The notes under the pieces were generated by a model. It had not been told where the DNA came from. It saw nothing but the letters and a program-made list of their open reading frames with translations, and made no database searches. The position numbers and the translations under genes were made by a program. Source: Litorimonas sp947503715 (GTDB lineage: Bacteria > Pseudomonadota > Alphaproteobacteria > Caulobacterales > Maricaulaceae). From it: a DNA stretch of 64,000 bases. The stretch's first letter is position 1. Every line of letters starts with the position of its first letter. The DNA lies in contig NZ_CP189850.1 in assembly GCF_050271975.1 (NCBI RefSeq), positions 1,178,001-1,242,000 of the forward strand. Reading direction: 5' to 3'. Below, one piece after another: positions 15,964-24,948 of the stretch.

Positions 15964-17070
15964 ATGAAAACCAAAGCCGCCGTCGCCTTTGCCGCCAATA
16001 AACCGCTCGAAATTGTCGAGGTCGATCTGGAAGCGCCGAAAAAGGGCGAAGTCCTGATCGAAATTATGGCGACGGGGATTTGCCATACGGATGCCTATAC
16101 GCTGGACGGATTGGACAGTGAGGGACTGTTTCCCTGCATCCTCGGCCATGAGGGGGCGGGTATTGTCCGTGAAATCGGGGAGGGCGTGACGTCGCTCAAA
16201 GTCGGCGATCACGTCATCCCGCTCTACACGCCGGAATGTCGTGAGTGTAAATCCTGCCTCTCCGGCAAAACAAATCTCTGCACGGCCATCCGCGCGACGC
16301 AGGGCAAAGGCGTCATGCCGGACGGGACGTCGCGGTTCTCTTATAAGGGCGAGTCGATCTATCATTATATGGGCTGCTCAACTTTCGCCAATCACACTGT
16401 CCTGCCGGAAATCGCAGTCGCGAAAATTCGCGAAGACGCACCGTTTGACAAGTCCTGCTATATCGGCTGCGGCGTAACGACGGGCGTGGGTGCTGTGACG
16501 AATACGGCAAAGGTTGAACCGGGCGCGAATGTCATCGTCTTTGGCCTTGGCGGAATTGGACTCAATGTGTTGCAAGCTTCCCGCATGGTCGGCGCGGATA
16601 AGATTATAGGCGTCGACATTAATGACGACAAGAAAGAGTGGGGCGAGCGTTTCGGCATGACCCATTTTGTCAATCCGAAAGACCATGATGATGTGGTCGC
16701 GCACCTCGTTGACCTTACAGATGGCGGTGCGGATTACACATTTGATTGCACCGGAAATACGGATGTGATGCGTGATGCATTGGAAGCCTGCCACCGCGGC
16801 TGGGGCGTCTCCGTCGTCATCGGTGTCGCAGAGGCTGGCAAAGAAATCTCAACCCGCCCCTTCCAACTCGTCACAGGTCGCGTCTGGAAAGGCACAGCCT
16901 TTGGCGGCGCGAAGGGCCGGACAGACGTCCCGAAAATCGTAGATTGGTACATGAGTGGAAAGATCGAGATCGATCCGATGATCACGCATGTGCTTAAATT
17001 AGAAGAGATTAACGAGGCGTTTGATCTCATGCATGCGGGTAAGAGTATTCGGGCCGTGGTGGTTTATTAG
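15964..17070 (+). CDS. frmA: S-(hydroxymethyl)glutathione dehydrogenase / class III alcohol dehydrogenase
   Basis: 368 residues, full length for the class III zinc alcohol dehydrogenases. Catalytic zinc Cys is in GICHTDAY (about residue 40), followed by GHEGAG. The structural zinc site is CRECKSCLSGKTNLC (about 91-105), and the NAD-binding glycine motif is GLGGIG (about 193-198). It oxidises the glutathione adduct of formaldehyde to S-formylglutathione with NAD+. S-formylglutathione hydrolase, two genes further down, completes the route to formate. The start is supported by AGGAG eight bases upstream, inside a palindrome that may regulate translation or transcription. The TAG stop is followed at once by the ATG of the next gene. 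adhC and flhA are other names in use. Confidence 0.95.
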   Translation: MKTKAAVAFAANKPLEIVEVDLEAPKKGEVLIEIMATGICHTDAYTLDGLDSEGLFPCILGHEGAGIVREIGEGVTSLKVGDHVIPLYTPECRECKSCLSGKTNLCTAIRATQGKGVMPDGTSRFSYKGESIYHYMGCSTFANHTVLPEIAVAKIREDAPFDKSCYIGCGVTTGVGAVTNTAKVEPGANVIVFGLGGIGLNVLQASRMVGADKIIGVDINDDKKEWGERFGMTHFVNPKDHDDVVAHLVDLTDGGADYTFDCTGNTDVMRDALEACHRGWGVSVVIGVAEAGKEISTRPFQLVTGRVWKGTAFGGAKGRTDVPKIVDWYMSGKIEIDPMITHVLKLEEINEAFDLMHAGKSIRAVVVY

Positions 17071-17520
17071 ATGGTAAACTTCTCGGACAGACGAAAGTTT
17101 TCTAAACTTGTTCGAAAACTCGTGACAGGTAGGATGACCAATCACGAATTTGAACTCTCATTATTTAACACGAACGAACGGGTTATCCATGAATTGGAAG
17201 ATATATTATGGTCGACATACGATGATTTTAAAGAGCATACTTTAAAGCCTGACAGCCTTAGCCCGAAAGGCAGGCGTTTAGTGGAAAGGTGTATTCTTTT
17301 TCTTCATTCTGATCTGGAATTCAATTGGCCTTCTTATCCATCATGGTGGAAAGCTCTTTTGGGATGGATTACTCTGAAACCAAATAAATATCAACGTCAG
17401 CTTGATGCATACAGAAACTATGGTGATGAAAATTTTTGGCCTTTCAGATCAAATGAAGAACTCAAGATCGAATCTGCAAGACCTAGAATTGGCTTGAGTT
17501 TAAAATATCAATCAAAATAG
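17071..17520 (+). CDS. AT-rich hypothetical protein inside the formaldehyde operon
   Basis: 149 residues, family not recognised. No signal peptide; one short hydrophobic patch (WWKALLGWITL, about residues 91-101). The protein is rich in charged residues and aromatic pairs (DLEFNWPSYPSWW, ENFWPFRS) and looks like a small soluble protein. Its base composition is clearly lower in G+C than the genes on either side, and its codon use is unlike theirs (many TTT, AAA, AAT), which suggests recent acquisition. ATG follows the frmA TAG stop directly and in the same frame, so translation may be coupled by termination-reinitiation. It splits frmA from the VOC and S-formylglutathione hydrolase genes. No link to formaldehyde can be claimed from sequence. 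Confidence 0.7.
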   Translation: MVNFSDRRKFSKLVRKLVTGRMTNHEFELSLFNTNERVIHELEDILWSTYDDFKEHTLKPDSLSPKGRRLVERCILFLHSDLEFNWPSYPSWWKALLGWITLKPNKYQRQLDAYRNYGDENFWPFRSNEELKIESARPRIGLSLKYQSK

Positions 17521-17540
17521 TTCACCAAAGGAGAAACCCT

Positions 17541-17918
17541 ATGTTCACACACGTTATGGTCGGGGCAAATGACCCGGACAAATCGATTGCCTTTTATGAT
17601 GCCTCACTCGGGGCGCTTGGTATTTCCGGTAATCGCATGGGGAACCGGTCTTTCTATGGAAATATGGGCAAGGGCGGAGCTTTCGCCGTAGGTGAGCCGA
17701 TTGACGGCGAACCGGCAACATTTGCGAATGGCGGGACGATTGGTTTTGGAGCGAAATCACGCGCTGAAGTCGACGCGTTTCATGCGGCGGGCTGCGCCAA
17801 TGGCGGGACTTGCGAAGGTAAACCGGGCGAGCGCTCAGGTGCGCCGGGTAATCCTTATGGGGCTTACCTCCGAGACCCGGATGGCAATAAAATCTGCGCT
17901 TTTACGACAGCGAAATAA
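17541..17918 (+). CDS. VOC-superfamily (glyoxalase/bleomycin-resistance-like) protein
   Basis: 125 residues with the beta-alpha-beta-beta-beta modules of the vicinal-oxygen-chelate fold: MFTHVMVGANDPDKSIAFYD at the start and GAYLRDPDGNKICAF at the end, the usual metal-ligand end motif (DPDGN). Strong ribosome site AAAGGAG nine bases before ATG. Its stop overlaps the ATG of S-formylglutathione hydrolase by one base, so the two are almost certainly co-translated. Family members isomerise hemithioacetals, open rings or bind toxins. Here, beside the formaldehyde genes, a role in handling a glutathione-aldehyde adduct is plausible but inferred. Glyoxalase-like proteins are commonly found in this position between frmA-type and fghA-type genes. 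Confidence 0.8.
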   Translation: MFTHVMVGANDPDKSIAFYDASLGALGISGNRMGNRSFYGNMGKGGAFAVGEPIDGEPATFANGGTIGFGAKSRAEVDAFHAAGCANGGTCEGKPGERSGAPGNPYGAYLRDPDGNKICAFTTAK

Positions 17919-18745
17919 TGGAAACATTATCCCTGAATAAATCTCATGGCGGAACGCAGGGCGTCTATCGCCATGAGAGCACGTCAACCGGAACGCCGAT
18001 GATCTTTTCGGTGTTTGTGCCTGAAGGGAAAGGTCCGTTTCCGGTCCTGACCTATCTCTCCGGCCTGACCTGTACCCACGCCAATGTGACAGAGAAGGGC
18101 GAATATCGTGCCGCCTGTGCGCAGCATAAAATTATCTTCGTTGCGCCGGACACCTCGCCGCGCGGGGAAGGTGTCGCCGATGATGACGCCTATGATTTTG
18201 GGCAGGGCGCAGGGTTTTATCTGGACGCGACGCAAGCCCCGTTTTCTGAACATTTCAAAATGGGCAGTTATATCGAGCGGGAATTACCGGACTTAATTGC
18301 CGCAAATTTTCCCGCTGATATGCAACGGCAGGGGATAACGGGACATTCCATGGGCGGGCATGGGGCACTGACCATTGGCCTGCGTCATCCGCGTGCCTTT
18401 AAATCTGTTTCCGCTTTTTCCCCGATTTGTCATCCCAGTGACGTATCTTGGGGCAAGAAAGCGTTTGGTGGATATTTGGGTGATGATACGGCGGCATGGC
18501 GTGCGCATGACGCCGTGTGTTTGATTGAGGACGGTGCGCGCACGACTCGCATTCTTGTTGACCAAGGAATAGACGATCAATTTTTAGCGGAACAGTTACG
18601 CCCCGAAGCGTTGGAAGCGGCCTGCAAGACTGCCAAAATTCCGCTGACGCTACGCATGCAGGAAGGCTACGACCATTCCTATTATTTCGTGTCCAGCTTT
18701 CTGGATGAACATATCGCGTGGCATGCGCGTTATTTGAAGGCCTAA
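17918..18745 (+). CDS. fghA: S-formylglutathione hydrolase
   Basis: 275 residues, the standard length of the esterase-D family. Catalytic triad: Ser144 in GHSMGGHGA, Asp near 220 (DQGIDDQFL) and His253 (EGYDHSYYF). LSGLTCTHANVTEKG near residues 48-61 is the typical family oxyanion/cysteine region. It hydrolyses S-formylglutathione made by frmA to formate and glutathione in the cytoplasm. It starts on the last base of the VOC gene's stop codon (TAATG) and ends by sharing four bases with the convergent SDR gene. frmB is the E. coli name for the same activity. Confidence 0.95.
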   Translation: METLSLNKSHGGTQGVYRHESTSTGTPMIFSVFVPEGKGPFPVLTYLSGLTCTHANVTEKGEYRAACAQHKIIFVAPDTSPRGEGVADDDAYDFGQGAGFYLDATQAPFSEHFKMGSYIERELPDLIAANFPADMQRQGITGHSMGGHGALTIGLRHPRAFKSVSAFSPICHPSDVSWGKKAFGGYLGDDTAAWRAHDAVCLIEDGARTTRILVDQGIDDQFLAEQLRPEALEAACKTAKIPLTLRMQEGYDHSYYFVSSFLDEHIAWHARYLKA

Positions 18746-19482
18746 TCCTTGCGGTAAAGTTTTGCCGCCTGTCGCGCCATGAACCCGCGCGGCAGTAATT
18801 TCCCGGCTGCGGCCACGAGCTTATTTTCTCTGCCCGGCACAGAGAGGGCGGGCATGGTGTCATAGGCTTTCAGGGCGGCTTTCGCGACCTCTGCAACGGG
18901 CGCGAGGTTTTTCTCCAAATGCGACATGGCTGGAATGTCCGTCATTTCCGTTTTGATCCCGCCTGGCGCAAAGACGCTCACTCGCACGCCGGAGGGCGCG
19001 AGTTCTTCGCGCAGAGACAGTCCGAAATTCACCATGAAGGCTTTCGTCCCCGCATAGACGGATTGATAGGGCACAGGTGTTAATCCGCCGAGGCTCGCGA
19101 CCAAAAGGATACATCCTTTGGTGGCGGTGAGGGCCGGGAGGCAAAGCCGGATCAGCTGCAGGTTTGCAAGCACATTGGTTTGCACCATAGCTGCGTCTGT
19201 TGCGTAGTCCCCACTCTCAAAATCATCCGCAAAGGTCACACCCGCATTAAGGATGAGTCCGTCTAATGAACCCAGCTGTGCGGAAAACGCTTCAATCGCG
19301 TCAGGATCATTCATATCGAGCTGATATCCTGTGATAGAGCCTTTGGCTTCCAGCTCCGCCAATCTCTGAACCCGTCGTCCCGTTGCCAGAACATGTGCGC
19401 CGCGCCCCGCAAGTTGCAATGCTATCTCACGCCCTAGACCGGAGGTCGCGCCAGTGACGAGGATTTTGGAGGGATTTTTCAT
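18742..19482 (-). CDS. Short-chain dehydrogenase/reductase (DltE/YqjQ-like)
   Basis: 246 residues, classical SDR length. NAD(P)-binding TGATSGLG (10-17); NAG at 79-81 (LILNAGV); catalytic Ser130, Tyr143 and Lys147 (SVYAGTKAF). GRR after the second strand (35-37) suggests a preference for NADPH. The family reduces or oxidises hydroxyl/keto groups of varied substrates and the substrate cannot be told from sequence. The stop codons of this gene and of S-formylglutathione hydrolase interlock (CTAA at 18742-18745). It is divergent from the FAD reductase gene, with 74 bases between starts. Confidence 0.85.
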   Translation of the reverse strand: MKNPSKILVTGATSGLGREIALQLAGRGAHVLATGRRVQRLAELEAKGSITGYQLDMNDPDAIEAFSAQLGSLDGLILNAGVTFADDFESGDYATDAAMVQTNVLANLQLIRLCLPALTATKGCILLVASLGGLTPVPYQSVYAGTKAFMVNFGLSLREELAPSGVRVSVFAPGGIKTEMTDIPAMSHLEKNLAPVAEVAKAALKAYDTMPALSVPGRENKLVAAAGKLLPRGFMARQAAKLYRKD

Positions 19483-19556
19483 AGGTGTTATTGAACAGGG
19501 TTTTTCACTGAACGCAATCTCTTGATTTTCACGGGCATGGGGCGGACAAGGTGTCT

Positions 19557-20789
19557 ATGGAAACTCACACAGATCCCGGCGTAGTCATTGTTGGCGCGTC
19601 TCATGCCGCATCGCAGCTTTGCGTGTCCCTGCGACAGGGCGGATATGCGGGCAGTGTGACGGTCATCGGGGACGAAGCCGTTCTGCCTTATCATCGCCCA
19701 CCTCTGTCCAAGGATTTCCTGTCCGGAAATAAATCATTGGATGATATTTTTCTGCGCCCTGAGTCTGTTTACGAGACTGCTGACATCGAAATGAAATTAG
19801 CGACACGGGTTGGTGCGATAGACCGCCATGCAAAGACAGTGCTCACTGATGAGGGCGAGACGGTTGCCTATGATAAACTCGTTTTGTGTACGGGCGCGCG
19901 GGTCAGACGCTTGCCGATTGCGGGGGAAGATCTGGCTAATGTGTTTTATCTGCGCGACTCAAAAGATGTGCTTTCGATAAAATCAAAAGTTTCCGCAGGA
20001 CGACGCGCCGTCATCATTGGTGGCGGATATATTGGTTTAGAAACCGCCGCGAGTTTGCGACAGCAGGCGATGGAGGTTACCGTCTTAGAAGCCATGCCGC
20101 GTATCCTTCAACGTGTGACGGCCCCCGAGCTCTCAAGTTTTTACAAACGCATTCATAGGGAAGAAGGCGTTGATATCCGTGAAGAGGTGATGGCGTCGGC
20201 AATCATTGAATCCCAGTCCGGGTTATCTGTGAAAACATCTACTGATGAGGATTTCGACGCTGATATCGTCATTATTGGAATAGGCGTCATTCCCAATGTT
20301 GAATTGGCGGAAGTTGCGGGATTGGACATTGGCAATGGCATCGCCGTAAATGAATTCTGCCAAACGTCTGATCCGGAAATTTATGCTGCGGGTGATGTAA
20401 CGTGGCATCACAACCCGCATTATGATTGTCATTTACGCTTAGAATCTGTGCCGAATGCAACGGAACAGGCGAAGACGGTTGGGCTGCATATTAACGGGAC
20501 GGAAAAACCGTATGATGCGCTGCCATGGTTCTGGTCGGATCAATTCGATCTCAAACTTCAAATCGCGGGCCTGTCAGATGGATATGACGAATTAATTATT
20601 CGCGGAGACATAAAAGGTAGTCGAAGTTTCGCAGCTTACTATTTCAAGGATGGAGACCTTCTTGCCGTTGATGCCGTGAATGCGCCACGTGATTTTATGT
20701 TTGGTCGGCAGGTTCTAACGAAAGGGATGGAACTTGATCGATCCCGCCTCGCGGATGAGGTCGTTCCACTCAAGCAATTAATTCTCTAA
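19557..20789 (+). CDS. FAD-dependent ferredoxin reductase (rhodocoxin/putidaredoxin reductase-like)
   Basis: 410 residues from the ATG at 19557; a GTG two codons earlier is possible, but AAGG sits five bases before the ATG. FAD site GASHAASQ near the start (the GxSHAA form typical of ThcD/BphA4-type reductases), followed by PYHRPPLSKDFLSG. The second Rossmann motif, for NADH, is GGGYIGLETA near residues 155-164, and the C-terminal FAD motif is YAAGDVTW. The protein moves electrons from NADH to a [2Fe-2S] ferredoxin, usually to feed a P450 or ring hydroxylase. No ferredoxin or P450 lies nearby, so its partner is elsewhere. Its end overlaps the convergent galE end by 12 bases. Confidence 0.9.
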   Translation: METHTDPGVVIVGASHAASQLCVSLRQGGYAGSVTVIGDEAVLPYHRPPLSKDFLSGNKSLDDIFLRPESVYETADIEMKLATRVGAIDRHAKTVLTDEGETVAYDKLVLCTGARVRRLPIAGEDLANVFYLRDSKDVLSIKSKVSAGRRAVIIGGGYIGLETAASLRQQAMEVTVLEAMPRILQRVTAPELSSFYKRIHREEGVDIREEVMASAIIESQSGLSVKTSTDEDFDADIVIIGIGVIPNVELAEVAGLDIGNGIAVNEFCQTSDPEIYAAGDVTWHHNPHYDCHLRLESVPNATEQAKTVGLHINGTEKPYDALPWFWSDQFDLKLQIAGLSDGYDELIIRGDIKGSRSFAAYYFKDGDLLAVDAVNAPRDFMFGRQVLTKGMELDRSRLADEVVPLKQLIL

Positions 20790-21785
20790 ATTCTGCCATC
20801 GAGAATTGTGAAAGTTCCACGCCGTCTTGATGATATTTTCCAAGCTGGAATGAATGGGCTCAAACCCTAACACTGCTTTCGCTTGTCCCTTATCAGCATA
20901 GAGTTTGGAGAGGTCGCCGTCTCTGCGGGCGCCTTCGACATAAGGCACAACATGACCTGTCACTTCGCCAATCGTTTTCAGAACGTCAAGATTACTGACG
21001 CCATCGCCTGTGCCGATATTGATTTCAGCTTTTGATAATCCGGCCTCGAATTTCTCAAGTGCACATATATGGGCGCGGGCGATGTCATTGACGTGGATGT
21101 AATCGCGAACGCAGGTCCCGTCGGGCGTGTCGTAATCTGTACCGAACAGGGTCAACTCTTTCCGGCGACCTGCCGCCGCTTGCATCGCAATCGGGATCAG
21201 GTGGGTTTCGGGATCGTGCTCTTCGCCGATTAGTCCGCTTTCATCTGCGCCGGCCGCATTGAAATAACGCAGCGTCACATAGTTCAGACCATAGGCTTTG
21301 TGATAGCTCTGTATCATATGCTCAATGGCGAGTTTGGTTTTGCCATAGACGGAGAAGGGTAATTGAGGATCGCTCTCCTCAATCGGCATTTTATCTGTCT
21401 CGCCATAGGTCGCGCAGGTGGACGAAAATATGAGCTTATCGAGCTTTGCCACGCGCATGGCGTCGAGCAGGTTCAATGCGCCGACCACATTATTTGTATA
21501 AAATTCTGCGGGCTGCTTTTCACCAATACCGACTTCGATAGAACTGGCAAGATGGACCACGGCAGTGGCGTTGGACCAATTTTTGAATGCTGTGTCCAAG
21601 GCGGCGCGGTCACAGAGATCAACTTTTTCAAGCGGCCCCCATTGCACGGCATGTTCATGTCCGGCGGAAAGGTTGTCGAATGTGATGGGGCGGCCGCCCT
21701 GTTGCGCAATCATTTTGCAAACATGGCTGCCAATATAACCCGCCCCGCCGACGACGATAATATCCTGTCCGTTTAAGTCATACAT
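20778..21785 (-). CDS. galE: UDP-glucose 4-epimerase
   Basis: 335 residues from the ATG at 21785, one base after the galK stop; an upstream extension to 21890 would only read through galK in another frame. NAD site GGAGYIGS (13-20), catalytic Tyr147 and Lys151 (SVYGKTK), Ser/Thr in SSTCATYG (121-128) and the typical NIGTGDGVSNLDV near 265. It interconverts UDP-galactose and UDP-glucose, closing the Leloir pathway. It is the third gene of the minus-strand galT-galK-galE operon, translationally coupled to galK. Its start sequence MYDLNGQDIIVVGG gives the normal family N-terminus. Confidence 0.95.
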   Translation of the reverse strand: MYDLNGQDIIVVGGAGYIGSHVCKMIAQQGGRPITFDNLSAGHEHAVQWGPLEKVDLCDRAALDTAFKNWSNATAVVHLASSIEVGIGEKQPAEFYTNNVVGALNLLDAMRVAKLDKLIFSSTCATYGETDKMPIEESDPQLPFSVYGKTKLAIEHMIQSYHKAYGLNYVTLRYFNAAGADESGLIGEEHDPETHLIPIAMQAAAGRRKELTLFGTDYDTPDGTCVRDYIHVNDIARAHICALEKFEAGLSKAEINIGTGDGVSNLDVLKTIGEVTGHVVPYVEGARRDGDLSKLYADKGQAKAVLGFEPIHSSLENIIKTAWNFHNSRWQNLEN

Positions 21786-21786
21786 A

Positions 21787-22851
21787 TCAGCAAACCCAAA
21801 AAGCGTCTGGATGAGCGTCGAGCAGAGCCGTCCGCCAAGCGCCCAGTTTTTCTTTTTCAATACAAGCAACAATACAGCCACCAAAACCACCGCCGGTCAG
21901 ACGGGCGCCCGTTGCGCCGAATTTTTGCGCGTCCGCCACGAGTGCGTCGACGGGTTGAACTGACATTTCGAAATCATCGCGCATGGAAATGTGACTCTCA
22001 TTCATGAGCACGCCAAAGGCTGCCATCTCGCCTTTTTGCAGTGCTACTGTTGCGGCCACTGTGCGGCGATGTTCCGTCATACAATGCTTTGCGCGACGGC
22101 GCAGGGGCGCGGCCAGGTGCGCCAGTGACGCGAATTCCGCGTCCGTCATGAGGCAGAGATCATCATGGCCGAGAGCAGCTTTCACGGCGTCACATTCTTC
22201 TTTGCGAATTTTATAACGCCCTTCATTCAACTGCCGGAACACACCGGAATGGATGACAGCCATGTGATGTGTTTCAGGAAGATTGACGAGGCCAAACTCC
22301 AAATACTTTGTGTCCAGTGATAAGGCCTGACCGGGTTTCGCAATCGCGACGGCCATTTGGTCCATAATACCACAGGGCATGCCGATATATTCATTTTCGA
22401 CCCGACGGGCGAGAACGGCAATGTCTGTGTCTGTAAGGGAATTATCGGAAAGACCGGCCGCCGCGCGTATCACGCCGACTGTGACAGCCGCAGAAGACGA
22501 GATACCTGCGCCAAAGGGTAGGGTGGTTGTGACCGCGATATTTGCCCCGTCCGGCCCGAACCCCTCGGATCGCGCGAGTTGTAGGGCCCCCGCAATATAA
22601 TCGGACCAGTGATCGCTGGCGGCATCCGTCATCTTCCGTTCGGCAATACCGTCAAATTTATCGGACCAAATTCTGATCAGGCCATCTTCACGCGGGGCGA
22701 GGGCGAGGGTCACGCCGAGATCAAGTGCCGTCGGCAGAACGTTCCCCCCATTATAATCCGTATGCTCCCCTATCAGATTTACGCGACCGGGCGTGAATCC
22801 TGTGACGGAGGGTGCAATATCGAAGACGCGTTTGAATTCTGCGACGATCAT
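21787..22851 (-). CDS. galK: Galactokinase
   Basis: 354 residues. The galactokinase signature GRVNLIGEHTDYNGGNVLP lies at about residues 22-40, the GHMP ATP-binding loop is LPFGAGISSSAAV near 110-122, and the third GHMP motif is RLTGGGFGG near 325-333. It phosphorylates alpha-D-galactose with ATP to galactose-1-phosphate, the substrate of galT. It overlaps galT by four bases (ATGA type) and is followed by galE one base after its stop. No galactose mutarotase gene (galM) is present in this window. Confidence 0.97.
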   Translation of the reverse strand: MIVAEFKRVFDIAPSVTGFTPGRVNLIGEHTDYNGGNVLPTALDLGVTLALAPREDGLIRIWSDKFDGIAERKMTDAASDHWSDYIAGALQLARSEGFGPDGANIAVTTTLPFGAGISSSAAVTVGVIRAAAGLSDNSLTDTDIAVLARRVENEYIGMPCGIMDQMAVAIAKPGQALSLDTKYLEFGLVNLPETHHMAVIHSGVFRQLNEGRYKIRKEECDAVKAALGHDDLCLMTDAEFASLAHLAAPLRRRAKHCMTEHRRTVAATVALQKGEMAAFGVLMNESHISMRDDFEMSVQPVDALVADAQKFGATGARLTGGGFGGCIVACIEKEKLGAWRTALLDAHPDAFWVC

Positions 22852-23930
22852 AAGGCTCGGAGCTCCTGCGCCGCACGTTCGGGCATAACATCAACAGTAA
22901 ATGTGCCCGTCGATTGTTCGACAGATGCAAGATATTTAATCCGTCCGGGCGCCCGCATCAGGGGATAGAACTGTGCAGAAAACTGCCAGTCTTTTTCCAA
23001 GCCAACAGGCGCCGCATGAAGCGAGAGCATATAGGGCGTGGTTTGCCCGAATAGCGCATCATAGCGGCGGGTCATGTCCCCGAGCAAATGCGCGAACCCG
23101 TCGGCTTCCTCCTCTGTGAATTCCCAAGGCCCTTTCACAGGGCGCTGCGGGACAATGTAAGTTTCATAGGGGAAGCGAGCAAAGGGCGGACAGATGACAT
23201 CAATTCCACCTGCCGAGGTCACGCCATAGGTTTCACGACAGTCCGCCATATGGCCGACCAGATCATATCCGTCTTGGAATCCTGCGGCGGCGTCGCGTTG
23301 AACTTTTGGGACGAAAGGAAATGTGTAAATCTGACCGTGTGGGTGATGCAATGTCACGCCGACCGCGTCGCCACGCGACTCAAATGGTAACACGAATTTC
23401 GCGCCATTGGAAAAATGCGTTGCATAGCGATCATTCCAAGCCGCGAGAAGAAGGCGTCGTTTGTCCTGCCCAATTGTGTGGAGATTACCTGTGTGCTCCG
23501 GCGTGTAGACGACGACATCGCAATGACCTTTTGCAACTGCGCTCTCGACGCCTATGACCTGTTGGGGTTCCGGAGCTTCGCGGTGAAGGCTCGTGAACTT
23601 ATTTTCGAAAATTGCGAGTTCGAAATCGGTAAACGGAATTTCGGTCTCGGGTCCGCCGGGACGAGATGGCGCGAGCGGGTCGTCTGCTGAAGACGGTTTA
23701 AAGGTCCGGTTCTGACGATGCGGGGCATAAACATTCCACTCGCGGCGCAAGGGGTGCCAACGGAGTTCTCCGCCCTTAGCAACCTCGGCTTCTTCTTGAG
23801 GTAGAGCCGTTTCGGAATGGGCCTTATATCCATAGAGGAAAAGTGGGCGCCCATCCCGTTTTGTGAAATGGCGTCGATAAACAGTCCGGCCTGCAGCCAC
23901 CGTAGAAAGTGTGTTCGTTTCATCAATCAT
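22848..23930 (-). CDS. galT: Galactose-1-phosphate uridylyltransferase
   Basis: 360 residues. The HIT-like active-site motif is HPHGQIY within VTLHHPHGQIY (about 195-205); the central His is uridylylated during the reaction. RREWNVYAPHRQNRT near residue 60 and ENKFTSL near 110 are further family landmarks. It exchanges UMP between UDP-glucose and galactose-1-phosphate. First gene of galTKE. A GlpR-like operator (23941-23960) sits only 10 bases before its start, so a bound repressor would cover the transcription start region. No good ribosome site is visible. Confidence 0.95.
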   Translation of the reverse strand: MIDETNTLSTVAAGRTVYRRHFTKRDGRPLFLYGYKAHSETALPQEEAEVAKGGELRWHPLRREWNVYAPHRQNRTFKPSSADDPLAPSRPGGPETEIPFTDFELAIFENKFTSLHREAPEPQQVIGVESAVAKGHCDVVVYTPEHTGNLHTIGQDKRRLLLAAWNDRYATHFSNGAKFVLPFESRGDAVGVTLHHPHGQIYTFPFVPKVQRDAAAGFQDGYDLVGHMADCRETYGVTSAGGIDVICPPFARFPYETYIVPQRPVKGPWEFTEEEADGFAHLLGDMTRRYDALFGQTTPYMLSLHAAPVGLEKDWQFSAQFYPLMRAPGRIKYLASVEQSTGTFTVDVMPERAAQELRAL

Positions 23931-23940
23931 AGAACGTCGT

Positions 23941-23960
23941 CATTTTCGAATTCGAACATT
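23941..23960 (-). promoter_or_regulatory. GlpR/DeoR-type operator between galT and the regulator gene
   Basis: On the minus strand AATGTTCGAA-TTCGAAAATG, a 20-base imperfect palindrome with a perfect 12-base core (TTCGAATTCGAA). It matches 16 of 20 positions of the known E. coli GlpR consensus WATGTTCGWT-AWCGAACATW. It lies immediately upstream of galT and 94 bases from the regulator start. A lone half-site, AAACGAACAT (24046-24055), overlaps the regulator's ATG. Confidence 0.65.
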
Positions 23961-24053
23961 CTCTATCCAAGCTCTCCGCTCATGGCTAGGGGGAATTCGT
24001 GTGATATTTCATGTTGGTTTACGTTCGCGGCGAGATTGTTTAGACAAACGAAC

Positions 24054-24827
24054 ATGACAAACTTTATACCTTCTGATCGTCAGCAGGCCATCTTGGATAT
24101 GGTCGCGCAAAATGGTTTCGTCTCAACGGAAGCTATGGTGGCCGAATTTAAAGTGACACCTCAGACGATAAGGCGGGACCTGAATGAACTTGGGCGTGAG
24201 GGTCAACTCACGCGGTTTCACGGTGGGGCCGGGCAAGCCAAGAGTGCTGTCAACCTCCCCTATGAGGATCGACGCCTGAGCGGTTTGGAAGCCAAACGCA
24301 AAATTGCCGAGCTAACATCCTCGCTCATCACGAATGGGTCCTCGCTTTTCCTGAATATCGGTACGACAGCAGAAGCTGTGGCTGAGGCTCTGTTGGATCA
24401 TAAAGACCTCCATGTTGCGACGAATAATATGCATGTTGCAACGATCCTGTCGAAAAATGAAAGCTTCAGAATTATGCTGGCCGGAGGACAGGTTCGGCAT
24501 CATGATGGGGCCGTTGTTGGGCTCTCTGCCATTAGTTTCGTCGATAGTTTTCGCATGGATGTGGGAATTGTCGGCATTAGCGGGATCGATGAAACAGGGG
24601 CATTACTGGATTTTGACGCGGATGAAGTCCGAACGGCGCAATCCGTTATGCGGAATTCGCAGAAAGTCGTTCTAATCGCAGATCATCATAAATTTGGGAT
24701 TCGGGCGATGAATCGGACCGGGCATTTGCGCGATGTTGATGCACTCGTCACAGACGCGCCCTTGAGTGAAAAATATAAAACCCTCTGTCGAGAGTCCGAT
24801 ACAGACGTACATGTCTGCGAGGATTAG
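24054..24827 (+). CDS. DeoR/GlpR-family transcriptional repressor of the galactose locus
   Basis: 257 residues from the ATG at 24054; the frame is open further upstream to 23817 but that part overlaps galT and has no family similarity. N-terminal DeoR helix-turn-helix: RQQAILDMVAQNGFVSTEAM, then VTPQTIRRDLNELGREGQL (residues about 8-50), the hallmark of the family. The C-terminal sugar-phosphate-sensing domain has NIGTTAEAVAEAL and LAGGQVRHHDGAVVG, the usual ligand pocket. Members are repressors released by a phosphorylated sugar, here perhaps galactose-1-phosphate or tagatose-6-phosphate (inference). It is divergent from galTKE and upstream of the TonB receptor, and GlpR-like operators lie in both promoters, so it is the likely local regulator. 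No clear ribosome site; the ATG may lie close to the transcript start. Confidence 0.9.
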   Translation: MTNFIPSDRQQAILDMVAQNGFVSTEAMVAEFKVTPQTIRRDLNELGREGQLTRFHGGAGQAKSAVNLPYEDRRLSGLEAKRKIAELTSSLITNGSSLFLNIGTTAEAVAEALLDHKDLHVATNNMHVATILSKNESFRIMLAGGQVRHHDGAVVGLSAISFVDSFRMDVGIVGISGIDETGALLDFDADEVRTAQSVMRNSQKVVLIADHHKFGIRAMNRTGHLRDVDALVTDAPLSEKYKTLCRESDTDVHVCED

Positions 24828-24948
24828 GTTTATTGAGCTTGTAAAGACTTATCGTGCGATAACACGTCTGAGGGCGCTTATGAGGCTCGTTTAAATCAGG
24901 CCACATTATGATTCCGTGCATCTGTTCCGTAAATCCACTATGTCCGGA

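Noticed and set aside
21786..21890. An upstream extension of galE
   Set aside because: The extra residues are out-of-frame galK sequence; the ATG at 21785, one base after the galK stop, gives the family N-terminus.
24849..24862. Palindrome TTATCG-TG-CGATAA after the regulator gene
   Set aside because: It lacks a T-tract for a terminator and does not match the galactose operator; a similar TTATCG/CGATAA pair at 61781 has a different spacing. It is too weak to call a shared site.
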